From the NCBI GenBank assembly GCA_036522835.1, contig DATDFB010000034.1, positions 17,974 through 81,973 on the forward strand: 64,000 nt of DNA, in the 5' to 3' direction. The stretch comes from DATDFB01 sp036522835 (GTDB lineage: Bacteria; Acidobacteriota; Thermoanaerobaculia; Gp7-AA8). The notes under the pieces are model-generated. The model saw nothing but the letters and a program-made list of their open reading frames with translations. It was not told the origin of the DNA and searched no databases. This document shows positions 15,074 to 23,531 of this stretch, one piece after another; the first letter of the stretch is position 1; every line of letters starts with the position of its first letter. The position numbers and the translations under genes were made by a program.

Positions 15074-17455
15074 TTACTGTTTCGGGCCGATGGTCGGACC
15101 GTCGCCGACGACAAAGTACCCCGCCGGCACACCGCTCGCCTGACACTGCGCCGCGGCGGCTGCCGCGGCGGCATTCACGGCGTTGACGTCCGCCGCGCTG
15201 TTGCTCTTCGGCACGACGACGGGAACGCAGCGGCGGGTCGTGTTCAGCGATGGATCCGTGGCCGTCACGACGATGAGATAGACGCGGCCGTCGCCGGTGG
15301 CGTTGCGCTCGGCGCGGAGGCGCAGCGACCCGGCGGCGTCGGGCGACTGATCGCCGTTGGCCGGCGTGACGTCGTCCTCCTTGCTGAAGACGCCCGCGAA
15401 GGCAACGCTCGCGGAGCCGCTGTTGTCCGTTGCGCTGAAGGTCAGGCCGACGTCGACGAGGTCGTGATTCGGCGGCCAGAGCAGGCCGGTCGTCACCGAG
15501 GCCGAAAGCGCCGGCGGCTCGGTGTCGCGCACCGTGATCGTCACCGTCGCCGCAGCGGAGTCGACCGTGCCGTCGTTCGCCTGGTACGTGAACGTGTCGG
15601 TGCCGGTGAAGTGCAGATTCGGCGTGTAGGTGAAGCCGCCGTTCGCGCTGCCCGACACCGTCCCGTGCGACGCCGGCGTGTAGTGCACGGCCGTCAGCGC
15701 GTCACCATCGACATCCGTGTCGTTCGCCAGCACTCCCGGCGCCGTGACCGTCAGCGTCGTGTCCTGATCCATTGCGTACGCGTCGGCGTTCGCCACCGGC
15801 GGATCGTTCACATTCGTCACCGTGACATGCACCGTGGCCGAGGCCGTGCCGCCGTTTCCGTCGCCGATCGTGTAGGTGAAAGTGTCGCTGCCGAAGAAAT
15901 TCGCGTTGGGCGTGTAGCTGACCGATGACGCCGTGAACGTGACCGAGCCGTGCGCTCCCTGAGTGACCGCCGTGACGGTGAGCGTGTCGCCGTCGACGTC
16001 GCTGTCGTTCGCCAGCACGTTCACCGCATTCGCGCCACTGTCCTCAGCGATGGTCGTCGAGTCGTCGACCGCACTCGGCGGATCTTCGACGTTCAGCACC
16101 GTTATGCTGACCGTGGCCGTGTCGGTGCCGCTGTGGCCGTCGTCGATCGTGTAGGTAAAGGAGTCGGTGCCTTGGAAGTTCGGATTCGGCGTGTAGCTGA
16201 CGGACGACGCGCTGAACGTCACCGATCCGTGCGCGCCCTGCGTCACGGCCGTGATCGTGAGCGTGTCGCCGTTCGCGTCCGTGTCATTTGCAAGGACGTT
16301 GATCGCGTTCGCGCCGCTGTCCTCCGTCACTGTCGCCATGTCGTCGACCGCGTCGGGCGGCGAGTTGCTGCATGCCACCTGCCCCTCGAACGCGCCGACG
16401 TCCGCACCGTCGCCGCCCGTCGCATTCGCGATCGTGGCGTCGTCGCACGGCCGGGTCATGCCGCGCTGGTCGGTCGTCTCGCCGCTGCTGTTGCCTTGGT
16501 CAATGGCGATGCTTCCGGCGAGGAGCGCGTGCGTCGGCGTCGTGCCGCCGTTGTTCTGCAGCGGCCCGAGTGCGACAGAGGCGTCGCTGACGCCGAGCTG
16601 GTCGGCCGTCGCGGCGGCCATCGAGCCGGTGCCGAGCGCGCCGACGACGTTGTAGCCGTTGCTGGTGATCGTGCCGTCGACGTTCGGCGCCGACGTGCCG
16701 CTGTTGCCGGCCACGATGCTGTTGCGCAGCGTGATCGTGCCGCCGGCGTTCTTCACCGCGCCGCCGCTGTTCGCGGTGATGGTGCTGTTCTTGACGTTGA
16801 CGGTGCTGCTGCCGTCGGCGAGCACGGCGCCGGCGGACGTCGTGGCGGTGTTGCCGCTGATCGTCGAGTTGACGATGTTCACGATCGCGCCGTTCGTCGC
16901 GTAGATCGCCGCGCCGCTCACCGCGTGCGAGCCGGAGATCGTGCAGTTGATGAGGTTCAGCGTGGCGTGGTTGACGAGGATGGCGCCGCCGCTGCCCGAC
17001 ACCGAGCCGTGGACGATGTTGAGGTTCTGCAATGTGACGACGACGCCCGCAGCGCCGGCGGGGTTGATGTGGAAGATGCGGTCGAGCGACGCGGCGTCGA
17101 TGGTCATGCCGGTGTCGGGGCCGACGATGGTCAGCGACTGGGTGATGTCCATGTCGCCGGTGAGCACGCCGTCCTCGCCGGCGCCCGGGAGCTCGAAGGT
17201 GATGGTGTTGAAGTAGGTGAGGAAGCTGATGGAGTCGGCGCCGCTGCCGGCGGCGCACTGCGGATATGGTGCACTGTCGGCGTTGGCGTTGCCGATGGCT
17301 TTGCGCAGCGTGCAGTGGTTGACGTCGGGGCGTTCGGGCGGCCCGAGGAGCGTGTCCTGCGGACCTTCGACTTGGAGATCGGTGGCGAAGAGTGCGGGAG
17401 CGATGACCAGGAACAGGGCAATGGCAAGACCCGATAGAGAGCGGTTCGGGCGCAT
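15074..17455 (-). CDS. Secreted CSLREA/beta-helix and cadherin-like repeat protein
   Basis: 793 residues. Signal peptide at 1-24, then a CSLREA-type start (CTLRKAIGNAN) with a right-handed parallel beta-helix (about 80-330; repeated Asn/Ile/Ser turns such as INCTISGSHAVSGAAIY). Three tandem cadherin/Big_9-type domains follow (about 365-645), each beginning PPDAVDD, PPSAVDD or PPVANAD and containing NVLANDTDANGD-like Ca2+-binding loops and SFTYTIDDG. The C-terminus (about 650-760) is a beta-sandwich with TGLLWPPNHDLVDV. It is likely a cell-surface or matrix adhesin. No LPXTG, PEP-CTERM or T9SS sorting signal was recognised; the protein ends in a short Ala-rich tail and a Cys. Confidence 0.8.
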   Translation of the reverse strand: MRPNRSLSGLAIALFLVIAPALFATDLQVEGPQDTLLGPPERPDVNHCTLRKAIGNANADSAPYPQCAAGSGADSISFLTYFNTITFELPGAGEDGVLTGDMDITQSLTIVGPDTGMTIDAASLDRIFHINPAGAAGVVVTLQNLNIVHGSVSGSGGAILVNHATLNLINCTISGSHAVSGAAIYATNGAIVNIVNSTISGNTATTSAGAVLADGSSTVNVKNSTITANSGGAVKNAGGTITLRNSIVAGNSGTSAPNVDGTITSNGYNVVGALGTGSMAAATADQLGVSDASVALGPLQNNGGTTPTHALLAGSIAIDQGNSSGETTDQRGMTRPCDDATIANATGGDGADVGAFEGQVACSNSPPDAVDDMATVTEDSGANAINVLANDTDANGDTLTITAVTQGAHGSVTFSASSVSYTPNPNFQGTDSFTYTIDDGHSGTDTATVSITVLNVEDPPSAVDDSTTIAEDSGANAVNVLANDSDVDGDTLTVTAVTQGAHGSVTFTASSVSYTPNANFFGSDTFTYTIGDGNGGTASATVHVTVTNVNDPPVANADAYAMDQDTTLTVTAPGVLANDTDVDGDALTAVHYTPASHGTVSGSANGGFTYTPNLHFTGTDTFTYQANDGTVDSAAATVTITVRDTEPPALSASVTTGLLWPPNHDLVDVGLTFSATDNSGSASVAFAGVFSKEDDVTPANGDQSPDAAGSLRLRAERNATGDGRVYLIVVTATDPSLNTTRRCVPVVVPKSNSAADVNAVNAAAAAAAAQCQASGVPAGYFVVGDGPTIGPKQ

Positions 17456-17482
17456 GACGATCCTCCTCCGAGGCCGCCAACG

Positions 17483-17767
17483 TTATGTTCGGTTGCGCAG
17501 AGCTTCTGTGACCTGCCGCACGATTTCGCCCGCATCCGCGCCCAAAGCCTCGGCGATCTGCACGAGCTCGATGACGTCGAGCCTGCGCGTGCCGTTCTCG
17601 ATCTTGGAGAGGTACGACGCGGGCATGCCGAGGCGCGCGGCGAGATCGGACTGCTTGACGCCGGCGCGCTCGCGAACGTGCGTCAGGACATCGCCGAGGA
17701 TGCGCAGCTCCGCGGCGAGCTTGGTCTTTGTCGAGACGCGGTCGCTGCCGCCGTGGCGCGCGGGCAT
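17483..17767 (-). CDS. XRE-family HTH transcriptional regulator
   Basis: 94 residues with a Cro/C1-type helix-turn-helix: VLTHVRERAGVKQSDLAARL then GMPASYLSKIENGTRRLDVIEL. DNA binding is expected as a dimer through the second and third helices. Its ATG is 24 bp from the divergent ATG of the Cys-rich gene at 17792, so it may autoregulate and control that downstream run (Cys-rich protein, VapBC, deaminase-like protein, receiver). No effector domain is present. Confidence 0.88.
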   Translation of the reverse strand: MPARHGGSDRVSTKTKLAAELRILGDVLTHVRERAGVKQSDLAARLGMPASYLSKIENGTRRLDVIELVQIAEALGADAGEIVRQVTEALRNRT

Positions 17768-17791
17768 GCGCGTTAGTATGATGCGCGACCC

Positions 17792-18178
17792 ATGCGCTTC
17801 GACATTCTTTCGCGCAGTGAGAGTGGCTTGACGTACGTCCGCGAGCGGCGGAGCGGCATCGTCCGCACGCTGACCGAGGAGGAGCTGCACGACTTCGAAG
17901 ACCCGAAGCCGTGCGAGGAGTGCGGCGAGCAGTTTGGCTGCGACCACTACAACTGCGCCGGCGAGCGGCTGCTCGAGGACGGCGAGATTGACGAGGCGGT
18001 GCCGGCGGAGTGGCGCGCGCTGGCGCGCGGCGAGGGGCTGAGCCGCAACGACATAGCGCGGCTGCTGACGATCCGGCGCACGCCGGAGGGGACGCACCAG
18101 GTGGCGGCGGACGCGGCATCGGACATGCGCACGATGGAACTGGCGCTGCTGCTGGACGAGACGCTGCTGGCGCCGTGA
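17792..18178 (+). CDS. Cys-rich hypothetical protein (128 aa)
   Basis: 128 residues. Residues about 41-55 read CEECGEQFGCDHYNC, a possible zinc or other metal knuckle. The remainder is acidic and helical (LTEEELHDFED, then GLSRNDIARLLTIRRTPEG). I do not recognise the family. It is divergent from the XRE regulator. Its TGA overlaps a GTG that opens the truncated hydrolase reading frame (GTGA at 18175-18178), suggesting it once preceded a full alpha/beta-hydrolase gene in an operon. Confidence 0.6.
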   Translation: MRFDILSRSESGLTYVRERRSGIVRTLTEEELHDFEDPKPCEECGEQFGCDHYNCAGERLLEDGEIDEAVPAEWRALARGEGLSRNDIARLLTIRRTPEGTHQVAADAASDMRTMELALLLDETLLAP

Positions 18179-18291
18179 CGCTGGCGCATCGCATCGATGG
18201 CCCTCCGCTGCTGCTCAACGGCGGCTTGATGTCGATGGCGGCGTGGCAGCCGTACGCGGAAGCGCCGATCGCGTTGTTGACCGAGGTATGA
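18175..18291 (+). pseudogene. Truncated alpha/beta-hydrolase (N-terminal 38 residues only)
   Basis: Starting at the GTG overlapping the previous stop, the frame reads AHRIDGPPLLLNGGLMSMAA followed by WQPYAEAP and stops at TGA 18289-18291. The phrase 'GPPLLLLNG(G)' followed by 'W.p' is the usual first strand and oxyanion loop of alpha/beta-hydrolases of the 3-oxoadipate enol-lactonase type, which normally run 250 or more residues. The rest of the gene is gone and VapBC begins 9 bp later. The module probably replaced the hydrolase body. Confidence 0.55.
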
Positions 18292-18299
18292 TTTCTGCC

Positions 18300-18605
18300 A
18301 TGACCACGACGATCGATGCTAGCGGAACGATCACCATTCCCCAGGAGCTGGTCGAAGAGGCGGGGCTGAAGCCGGGGACGGCGCTGGAGATCACCGTTCG
18401 CGACGGCCATATCGAGATCGAGCCGATGTGGCGGAAGGTGCGATTCGAAAAGCATGGACACGTGATGGTCGCCGTTCCTGTCGAGCCTGTTGAGGAGAAA
18501 CTGACGAACGAGCAGGTGAACGAGATGATCGAGCAGATCCGGGACGAGAGAATGAACGAGATGATTGGCGAGGTCCCGCGAGAGAGCTTTGATCGTCGCC
18601 GTTGA
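18300..18605 (+). CDS. vapB: AbrB/SpoVT-type antitoxin (VapB-like)
   Basis: 101 residues. The N-terminal swapped-hairpin AbrB domain is clear: TTTIDASGTITIPQELVEEA, then GLKPGTALEITVRDGHIEIEP. The C-terminal half is acidic and helical (NEQVNEMIEQIRDERMNEMI), as expected for the toxin-neutralising tail. It pairs with the PIN toxin whose start overlaps its last 17 bases. An alternative ATG at 18288 overlaps the stop of the hydrolase stub (ATGA). AbrB antitoxins dimerise, bind the operon operator and inhibit VapC. Confidence 0.85.
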   Translation: MTTTIDASGTITIPQELVEEAGLKPGTALEITVRDGHIEIEPMWRKVRFEKHGHVMVAVPVEPVEEKLTNEQVNEMIEQIRDERMNEMIGEVPRESFDRRR

Positions 18606-19005
18606 TACGAACGTCATCATTGCCGCGGTCGCGCAGTGGCATGAGCAGCACGTTGCCGCACGGCGCTCCATGGATCAGCTTCGGGCGCAGCACTCGCTCG
18701 TCGTTCCGCACCACGCGCTCATGGAGGCGTATTCGGTTCTAACGAGAGTGCCCGCGGGGATACGGCTCGCGCCCCGCGATGCCCTGCACGTCATCAGACA
18801 CTTGTTAGAAGATCTCCCTGTTATCGGCCTCTCTCCGGGCGATATTTGGCCGTTCATCCGAGAGCTCGCCAATCGCGGCATCTTCGGCGGCCGAATCTAC
18901 GACGCCGCGATTGCTCGTGCGGCGCGTGACGCCGGCGCCGAGGCGATCCTGACGTTCAACGTCCGGCATTTCGACGGCGAGGGCCTGCAGGTCCTCACCC
19001 CATGA
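18589..19005 (+). CDS. vapC: PIN-domain ribonuclease toxin (VapC-like)
   Basis: About 138 residues from TTG 18589, which gives the usual family start (IVAVDTNVIIAAV). Acidic PIN residues are visible: Asp in AVDTNV, Glu in ALMEAYSVL, Asp in RIYDAAIA, and a fourth acidic region near NVRHFDGEG. PIN toxins are Mg2+-dependent RNases that cut tRNA or rRNA. A TTG at 18565 is an alternative start. The stop overlaps the ATG of the adenosine-deaminase-like gene (ATGA at 19002-19005), so toxin and deaminase-like protein are probably translated together. Confidence 0.88.
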   Translation: MIVAVDTNVIIAAVAQWHEQHVAARRSMDQLRAQHSLVVPHHALMEAYSVLTRVPAGIRLAPRDALHVIRHLLEDLPVIGLSPGDIWPFIRELANRGIFGGRIYDAAIARAARDAGAEAILTFNVRHFDGEGLQVLTP

Positions 19006-20624
19006 TCCCCCGCCTCCAGCGCTTCTTCGCCCAGCTCATCAGCGAAACCTCCGGCCTCGCGCTGGAGGACACGCTCGTCCTGGCGCGGCAGTCGCCGCAG
19101 CTCTCCGACGAGCCGGACCTCGGCGCGTGCATCGCGGAGTTCCACGACCTCCTGGGCAAGTTCCGGCTGCAGCAAACACCGATCGAGACGCTGCTTGCGC
19201 ATCCGGTGTCGAACGCGCTCGAGGCCTTCTTCCGCGCCTTTCCGATTCCGTTTCACGACGAGCACATTCATCTCACCGGCTCGCTCGACGCGGAGTTCGT
19301 CTATCCGCGTCTCGCGGCGCTGCTCGCGGGGCCGCACCGCGCGTTATATGAGAAGAAAATCCGCGACGTCTACGGCGACGAAGCATTGCCGATCAGAGAT
19401 GCAGCAGACGTCGACCGCCTCATTCGTCTCAAGGAAGGGGAGCGCTTCGACCGCTACCTGCGCATCCTCTACCTCCCGAAGCTCATCCTCACCTCGCGCC
19501 AGGCGCACCGCGACGCGGCCAGGCACATGGCCACGCGCCTCCTGCGCGACGGCAACGTCGGCTCGATCCGGCTCAAGTTCACCCTCTTCCGCGAGACCAC
19601 CGACCCGGCCGAGCAGATCCCCGGCATCTCCGAGGTCACGCCGGACGACGTCATCCTCGGGCTGACCGAGGGCTTTCGCGACGTACAGGGCTTCCGCTTC
19701 ATCCTCTCGCCGGGCTTCCGCAAGGAGCCGGGCTTCTACGACGCGACGCGCTATCCGTCGAAGCGCGCCAGCTTCGACGATCAGGTCGGGCAGATCATCG
19801 ACCTCTTGAAGCGCCATCCCGAGCTGTGCGACGTCGTCACCGAGGTCGACACCGTGGGCAACGAGCGCGGGTTCTATCGCAAAGTGCACTTCCAGGAGAT
19901 GCGCGTCGGCATCCGCAAGCTGCAGGCGTACGGTTTCCGCACGCGCAGCCATCACGGCGAGACGTGGGACACGCTGCGCCAAGGCGTGCAGGCCGTCGAC
20001 AACGCCATGAACATCTGGCACGTCGACGCCGTCGAGCACGGCCTCAGCATGGGCATCAACCCGAACTTCTACTTCCACAGCCTCCTGCAGCGCGTCCTCG
20101 GTGCGAACCGCCGCGGCGAGCCGGTCGAGCCGGGCTCGCGCGAGCATGCCGAGCTCCTCGACATGGACTGGAGCGACCGCGAGGAGATCCGCGACAAGCT
20201 CCTCTCCGGCGCACCGCTCTCGCGCGGCGAGGCCACGCTGGCCACGAAGACGAAGTTCCATCACGCGCGCGAGGTCGAGCACTACCAGCACGACGTCTTG
20301 AACCGCATGATCGACAAGCGCCTCACCCTCGTGTCGCTGCCGTCGTCGAACAAGAAGCTCACCGGCGCGCTGGCCGACTACGCCGACCATCCGTTCTCCT
20401 GGTGGGAGAAAAAGGGTCTCCGCCTGGGCGTCGGCACGGACAACGACGTCACGCTCTCCACGTCGTTCGTGCGCGAGATGCTCATCCTCCTCTACACTGA
20501 TCCGACGGAGCTCAAGATCACGAAGCTGCTCATCGTCACCACCGGCGAGTCGCGCCGCGCGCACCTCAGCCATCTCTTGTGGCAGATGCGGAAGAGCCAT
20601 GACGAACATCCTGATCGTCGATGA
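19002..20624 (+). CDS. Adenosine deaminase-family metal hydrolase
   Basis: 540 residues, clearly longer than the usual 330-370 of Add. Zinc-site motifs of the family are present in order: HIHLTGSLD (first His pair), SHHGETWD (His and catalytic Glu, normally HAGE), VDAVEHGLSMG (His, normally RIGHG) and LGVGTDNDVTLS (Asp pair, normally STDDP). The first 85 residues are an extra helical region. The likely reaction is deamination of a purine nucleoside or derivative. It overlaps vapC upstream and the double-receiver gene downstream by 26 bp, so it is part of a compact operon. Confidence 0.8.
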   Translation: MIPRLQRFFAQLISETSGLALEDTLVLARQSPQLSDEPDLGACIAEFHDLLGKFRLQQTPIETLLAHPVSNALEAFFRAFPIPFHDEHIHLTGSLDAEFVYPRLAALLAGPHRALYEKKIRDVYGDEALPIRDAADVDRLIRLKEGERFDRYLRILYLPKLILTSRQAHRDAARHMATRLLRDGNVGSIRLKFTLFRETTDPAEQIPGISEVTPDDVILGLTEGFRDVQGFRFILSPGFRKEPGFYDATRYPSKRASFDDQVGQIIDLLKRHPELCDVVTEVDTVGNERGFYRKVHFQEMRVGIRKLQAYGFRTRSHHGETWDTLRQGVQAVDNAMNIWHVDAVEHGLSMGINPNFYFHSLLQRVLGANRRGEPVEPGSREHAELLDMDWSDREEIRDKLLSGAPLSRGEATLATKTKFHHAREVEHYQHDVLNRMIDKRLTLVSLPSSNKKLTGALADYADHPFSWWEKKGLRLGVGTDNDVTLSTSFVREMLILLYTDPTELKITKLLIVTTGESRRAHLSHLLWQMRKSHDEHPDRR

Positions 20625-22410
20625 CAACCCGACCTTCCGCGCGCAGGCCGCGCGGATTTGCGAGGCCGAGGGCTTCAGCACGCTCTCGGCGGGATCGCTG
20701 TCCGAGCTCGCGGCGCTGCTCCCGACGGCGTCGCCCGACCTCGTCCTCGTCGACATCGAGCTGCCGGAGATCCCCGGCCATCGCCTCGGCGCGCTGATTC
20801 GCTCGCGCCACAAAGTGCCGATCGTGCTCGTGTCGGCACTCAAGGAAGAGAGCGTGCGGCGGTTGTTCGACGTGTCGGACGCCGACGGCTGGATCTGCAA
20901 GCCGCTGACGCGGGAGAAGCTCCTCGGCGCCGTGACGCGGTTCGTGTTGAAGGAGACGCCGCACGGCGCCGCGGCGGTGCCGCAGACGACGACCGGGACA
21001 GGCAAGCGTGTGCTCCTCGTCGAAGACGATCCCGTCATCGCCGCGCGCATCGAGTTCGCCCTCGGCAAGGACTGCGCGGTGACGGTCGTCGAGGACGGCG
21101 AGGCGGCGATCCGCCACCTTTTGTCGGAGAGCTACGACTGCGTGCTCCTCGACCTCACGCTCGCGCACCTCAGCGGCTTCGACGTGCTGCGGCACATGAT
21201 CGTGCGCCAGCCGCACTACCTGAAGTCGACGATCATCATGACCGCGGCGACCGACGAGTCGCTGCAATTCATCGACCGCAAGACCGTCGCCGCGGTGATG
21301 CGCAAGCCGTTCGACCTCGGCGACCTTCACGGCGTGGTCATGGCGACGTGATGTGGAGTGCGGCGGCTCGCCATTGTTTTCCTCTTCGTCGAGAAAGTTT
21401 GACACCCCCAACCCCGCCAGGCGGTAGCGCGCGCTTTCCCCGAACGCAAACTTCCCCAGCAGCTCCGTCCCGACCCGCGCGAGCTCCTCGGCGCTCGCCG
21501 GCGGGGCCTCCAGCGTCGTGCGGCGCGTGGCGGTCTTGAAGTCGCCGGTGCGCAGCTTCACCGTGATCGTGCGGCCGAGGAGCTTGCGCTCCGTGAGCGC
21601 GGCGAAGAGCGACTCCGCTTCGTTGCGGATATAGGCAGCGACTTCATCGAGAGTGATGTCGGTGCGGAACGTGTTCTCGCTCGAGTACGACTTCCGCTCG
21701 CGGTTCGGCTCGACCGGGCTCTCGTCGATGCCGCGCGCCAGCTCCCAGAGGCGCGTGCCCCACTTGCCGAAGCGCTCCACGAGCTGCTCCTGCGTGAAGC
21801 GTTGGAGGTCGCCGACCGTGGCCACGCCCATCTCCGTCATCACCGCCTCGGTGGCCTTGCCGACGCCGGGGATCTTCCGCACCGGCAGCCCCACGAGGAA
21901 GCGCTCGACCTGGTGCGGGCGGATCACGAACAACCCATCCGGCTTTTTCCAGTCCGAGGCGATCTTGGCGAGGAACTTGTTCGGCGCCACGCCGGCCGAC
22001 GCCGTCAACTGCGTCTCCGCGCGAATCTCCGCGCGGATTTTCTCCGCCGTCTCCGTCGCCGTCGGAATCCCCGTCAGCTCCTGCGTGACATCCAGATAGG
22101 CCTCGTCGAGCGAGAGCGGCTCGACCAGCGGCGTGTGGCGCTCGAAGATCTCGCGGATCTGCCGCGACACGGCGCGGTACTTGTCGAAGTCGGGGTGGAT
22201 GAACTCCGCCGCCGGGCAGAGCCGCCGCGCGCGGCTTGCCGGCATGGCCGAGTGCACGCCGAACTTGCGGGCCTCGTACGACGCGGCACAGACCACGCTG
22301 CGCTCGCCCGGCCAGCCGACGATCACCGGTAGCCCACGCAGCTCGGGGCGGTCGCGCTGCTCGACGGATGCGTAGAATGCATCCATATCGATATGGATGA
22401 TCTTTCTCAC
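20566..22410 (-). CDS. dinB: DNA polymerase IV, with abnormal antisense-derived C-terminal extension
   Basis: Residues 1 to about 345 are a complete Y-family polymerase IV: HIDMDAFYASVEQRD, PVIVGWPGERSVVCAASYEA, the catalytic SLDEAYLDVT, APNKFLAKIASDWKKPDG, the HhH motif PGVGKATEAVM and a little-finger domain ending LAGLGVSNFL. Homology stops at about 21375, where a REP arm begins. No stop codon follows, so the frame runs about 270 more codons antisense to the double-receiver gene, ending at 20566 inside the deaminase-like gene. That tail has composition typical of antisense reading. Either the protein is really 614 aa or the gene is 3'-damaged. The usual clamp-binding tail is absent. Its start overlaps the divergent gene at 22393 by 18 bp. 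Confidence 0.85.
   Translation of the reverse strand: MRKIIHIDMDAFYASVEQRDRPELRGLPVIVGWPGERSVVCAASYEARKFGVHSAMPASRARRLCPAAEFIHPDFDKYRAVSRQIREIFERHTPLVEPLSLDEAYLDVTQELTGIPTATETAEKIRAEIRAETQLTASAGVAPNKFLAKIASDWKKPDGLFVIRPHQVERFLVGLPVRKIPGVGKATEAVMTEMGVATVGDLQRFTQEQLVERFGKWGTRLWELARGIDESPVEPNRERKSYSSENTFRTDITLDEVAAYIRNEAESLFAALTERKLLGRTITVKLRTGDFKTATRRTTLEAPPASAEELARVGTELLGKFAFGESARYRLAGLGVSNFLDEEENNGEPPHSTSRRHDHAVKVAEVERLAHHRGDGLAVDELQRLVGRRGHDDRRLQVVRLAHDHVPQHVEAAEVREREVEEHAVVALRQKVADRRLAVLDDRHRAVLAEGELDARGDDGIVFDEEHTLACPGRRLRHRRGAVRRLLQHEPRHGAEELLPRQRLADPAVGVRHVEQPPHALFLECRHEHDRHFVARANQRAEAMAGDLRQLDVDEDEVGRRRREQRRELGQRSRRERAEALGLANPRGLRAEGRVVIDDQDVRHGSSASATRDG
20599..21351 (+). CDS. Tandem double receiver (REC-REC) response regulator
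   Basis: 250 residues with two CheY-like domains and no output domain. REC1 (about 1-120): LIVDDN, phospho-acceptor Asp in LVDIEL, Ser in LVSAL, Lys in ICKPL. REC2 (about 132-250): LLVEDD, Asp in LLDLTL, Thr in IMTAATD, Lys in MRKPF. A short Thr/Gly linker joins them. All phosphotransfer residues are intact in both, so it could act as a phosphate sink or relay. No histidine kinase is adjacent. The stop TGA is followed after two bases by a REP half-element, and the gene is antisense to the extended end of dinB. Confidence 0.88.
   Translation: MTNILIVDDNPTFRAQAARICEAEGFSTLSAGSLSELAALLPTASPDLVLVDIELPEIPGHRLGALIRSRHKVPIVLVSALKEESVRRLFDVSDADGWICKPLTREKLLGAVTRFVLKETPHGAAAVPQTTTGTGKRVLLVEDDPVIAARIEFALGKDCAVTVVEDGEAAIRHLLSESYDCVLLDLTLAHLSGFDVLRHMIVRQPHYLKSTIIMTAATDESLQFIDRKTVAAVMRKPFDLGDLHGVVMAT
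21354..21372. repeat. REP-like single arm, copy A2
   Basis: TGGAGTGCGGCGG followed by CTCGCC: one arm of the 57-bp REP family, starting exactly 2 bases after the TGA of the double-receiver gene. On the other strand it lies at the point where dinB homology ends, replacing the expected stop codon. Confidence 0.75.
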
Positions 22411-23502
22411 GGCTTAACCACGCCCGCCTTCCTCGTCGACCCCGTCATTGTCGAACGAAACTGCGCACGCATGCGCCGCAAAGCGCAGCAGGCGGGAACG
22501 GCGTTCCGTCCGCACGTGAAGACGCACAAGACGGTGGAGGTCGCGCGCAAGCAGCACGGCGGCGGATGGGGAGCGATCACGGTGTCGACGCTCGCCGAAG
22601 CGGAGCTCTTTGCCAAGCACGGCTTCCGCGACATCACCTACGCCGTGCCGGTCGCGCCGGACAAGCTGCCGCGCGTGGCCGCGCTGGCGCAGCAGATCGA
22701 CCGGCTGAACGTGCTGGTCGACAGCGAGGCGGCGCTGCGCGCGCTCGAGGAGTTCCACCGCCTGCACGGCACGCGCTTCCACGTCTTTCTGAAAGTCGAT
22801 TGCGGCTACCACCGTGCCGGCGTCGATCCGGCCGATCCCGACAGCGTGCGCCTGGCGATCGCCATCGCCGAGTCGCCCGCGGTGACGTTTCAGGGCCTCC
22901 TGACGCACGCCGGACATTCGTACCACGCCCGCGACGTGGAGGAGATCCGGCGTATCGCCGCCGAGGAGGCCACGTGCCTGACACGGTTCCGCGCTCTACT
23001 CGGCGAAGAGTTCGACGAGGTCGTGCGCAGCATCGGCTCGACGCCCACGCTCTCCGTCATCGACGACTTTTCCGGCGCCGACGAAGTCCGCCCCGGCAAC
23101 TACGTGTTCTACGACGCGTTCCAGGCAACCATCGGAGCGTGCGCGCCGGAAGACGTGGCGGTGTCGGTGCTGGCGACGGTCGTCGGCTCGTATCCGGAGC
23201 GCCAAAACGCGATCGTCGACGCCGGCGCGCTCGCGCTGTCGAAGGACCTTGGACCCGATCACCTCGACCCGCACTTCGGCTACGGCGTCGTCTGCGACGT
23301 CAACCTGCGCCCGCTCCCGGCCAGACTCGTGGCGCTGTCACAGGAGCACGGGAAGATCGAGACGAGCGCGCACCTGCCGGTCGGGACGCGCCTGCGCATC
23401 GTGCCGAACCACTCCTGCCTCACCGCGGCGATGTACGACGTCTACCACGCCGTCGAGGGGGGGCGGGTGGTGGGCGAGTGGCGGCCGGTGCGGGGGTGGT
23501 AG
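22393..23502 (+). CDS. D-threonine aldolase/D-serine dehydratase-like PLP enzyme
   Basis: 369 residues, fold III (alanine racemase N-terminal) family. The PLP Lys is in FRPHVKTHKTVEVA; the barrel continues with AITVSTLAEAELF, FLKVDCGYHRAGV, LTHAGHSY and the phosphate loop around IGSTPTL. The C-terminal DSD1-type domain ends with the metal-binding PNHSCLTAAMYD (His and Cys ligands). Enzymes of this type cleave D-threonine (glycine plus acetaldehyde) or dehydrate D-serine. It starts inside the first codons of the divergent dinB, so promoter elements for each gene must lie in the other's coding region. Confidence 0.88.
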   Translation: MDDLSHGLTTPAFLVDPVIVERNCARMRRKAQQAGTAFRPHVKTHKTVEVARKQHGGGWGAITVSTLAEAELFAKHGFRDITYAVPVAPDKLPRVAALAQQIDRLNVLVDSEAALRALEEFHRLHGTRFHVFLKVDCGYHRAGVDPADPDSVRLAIAIAESPAVTFQGLLTHAGHSYHARDVEEIRRIAAEEATCLTRFRALLGEEFDEVVRSIGSTPTLSVIDDFSGADEVRPGNYVFYDAFQATIGACAPEDVAVSVLATVVGSYPERQNAIVDAGALALSKDLGPDHLDPHFGYGVVCDVNLRPLPARLVALSQEHGKIETSAHLPVGTRLRIVPNHSCLTAAMYDVYHAVEGGRVVGEWRPVRGW

Positions 23503-23531
23503 CAGGCGCACAAGTTGCTCTTTCCGTCCCC

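Noticed and set aside
19002..20624. RADAR-type anti-phage adenosine deaminase
   Set aside because: No RdrA-like ATPase is adjacent and the protein is shorter than RdrB; only the deaminase family call is kept.
20566..21375. Antisense part of dinB as an independent gene
   Set aside because: It has no own start, and its composition is that expected from the opposite strand of the receiver gene; noted only as an extension of dinB.
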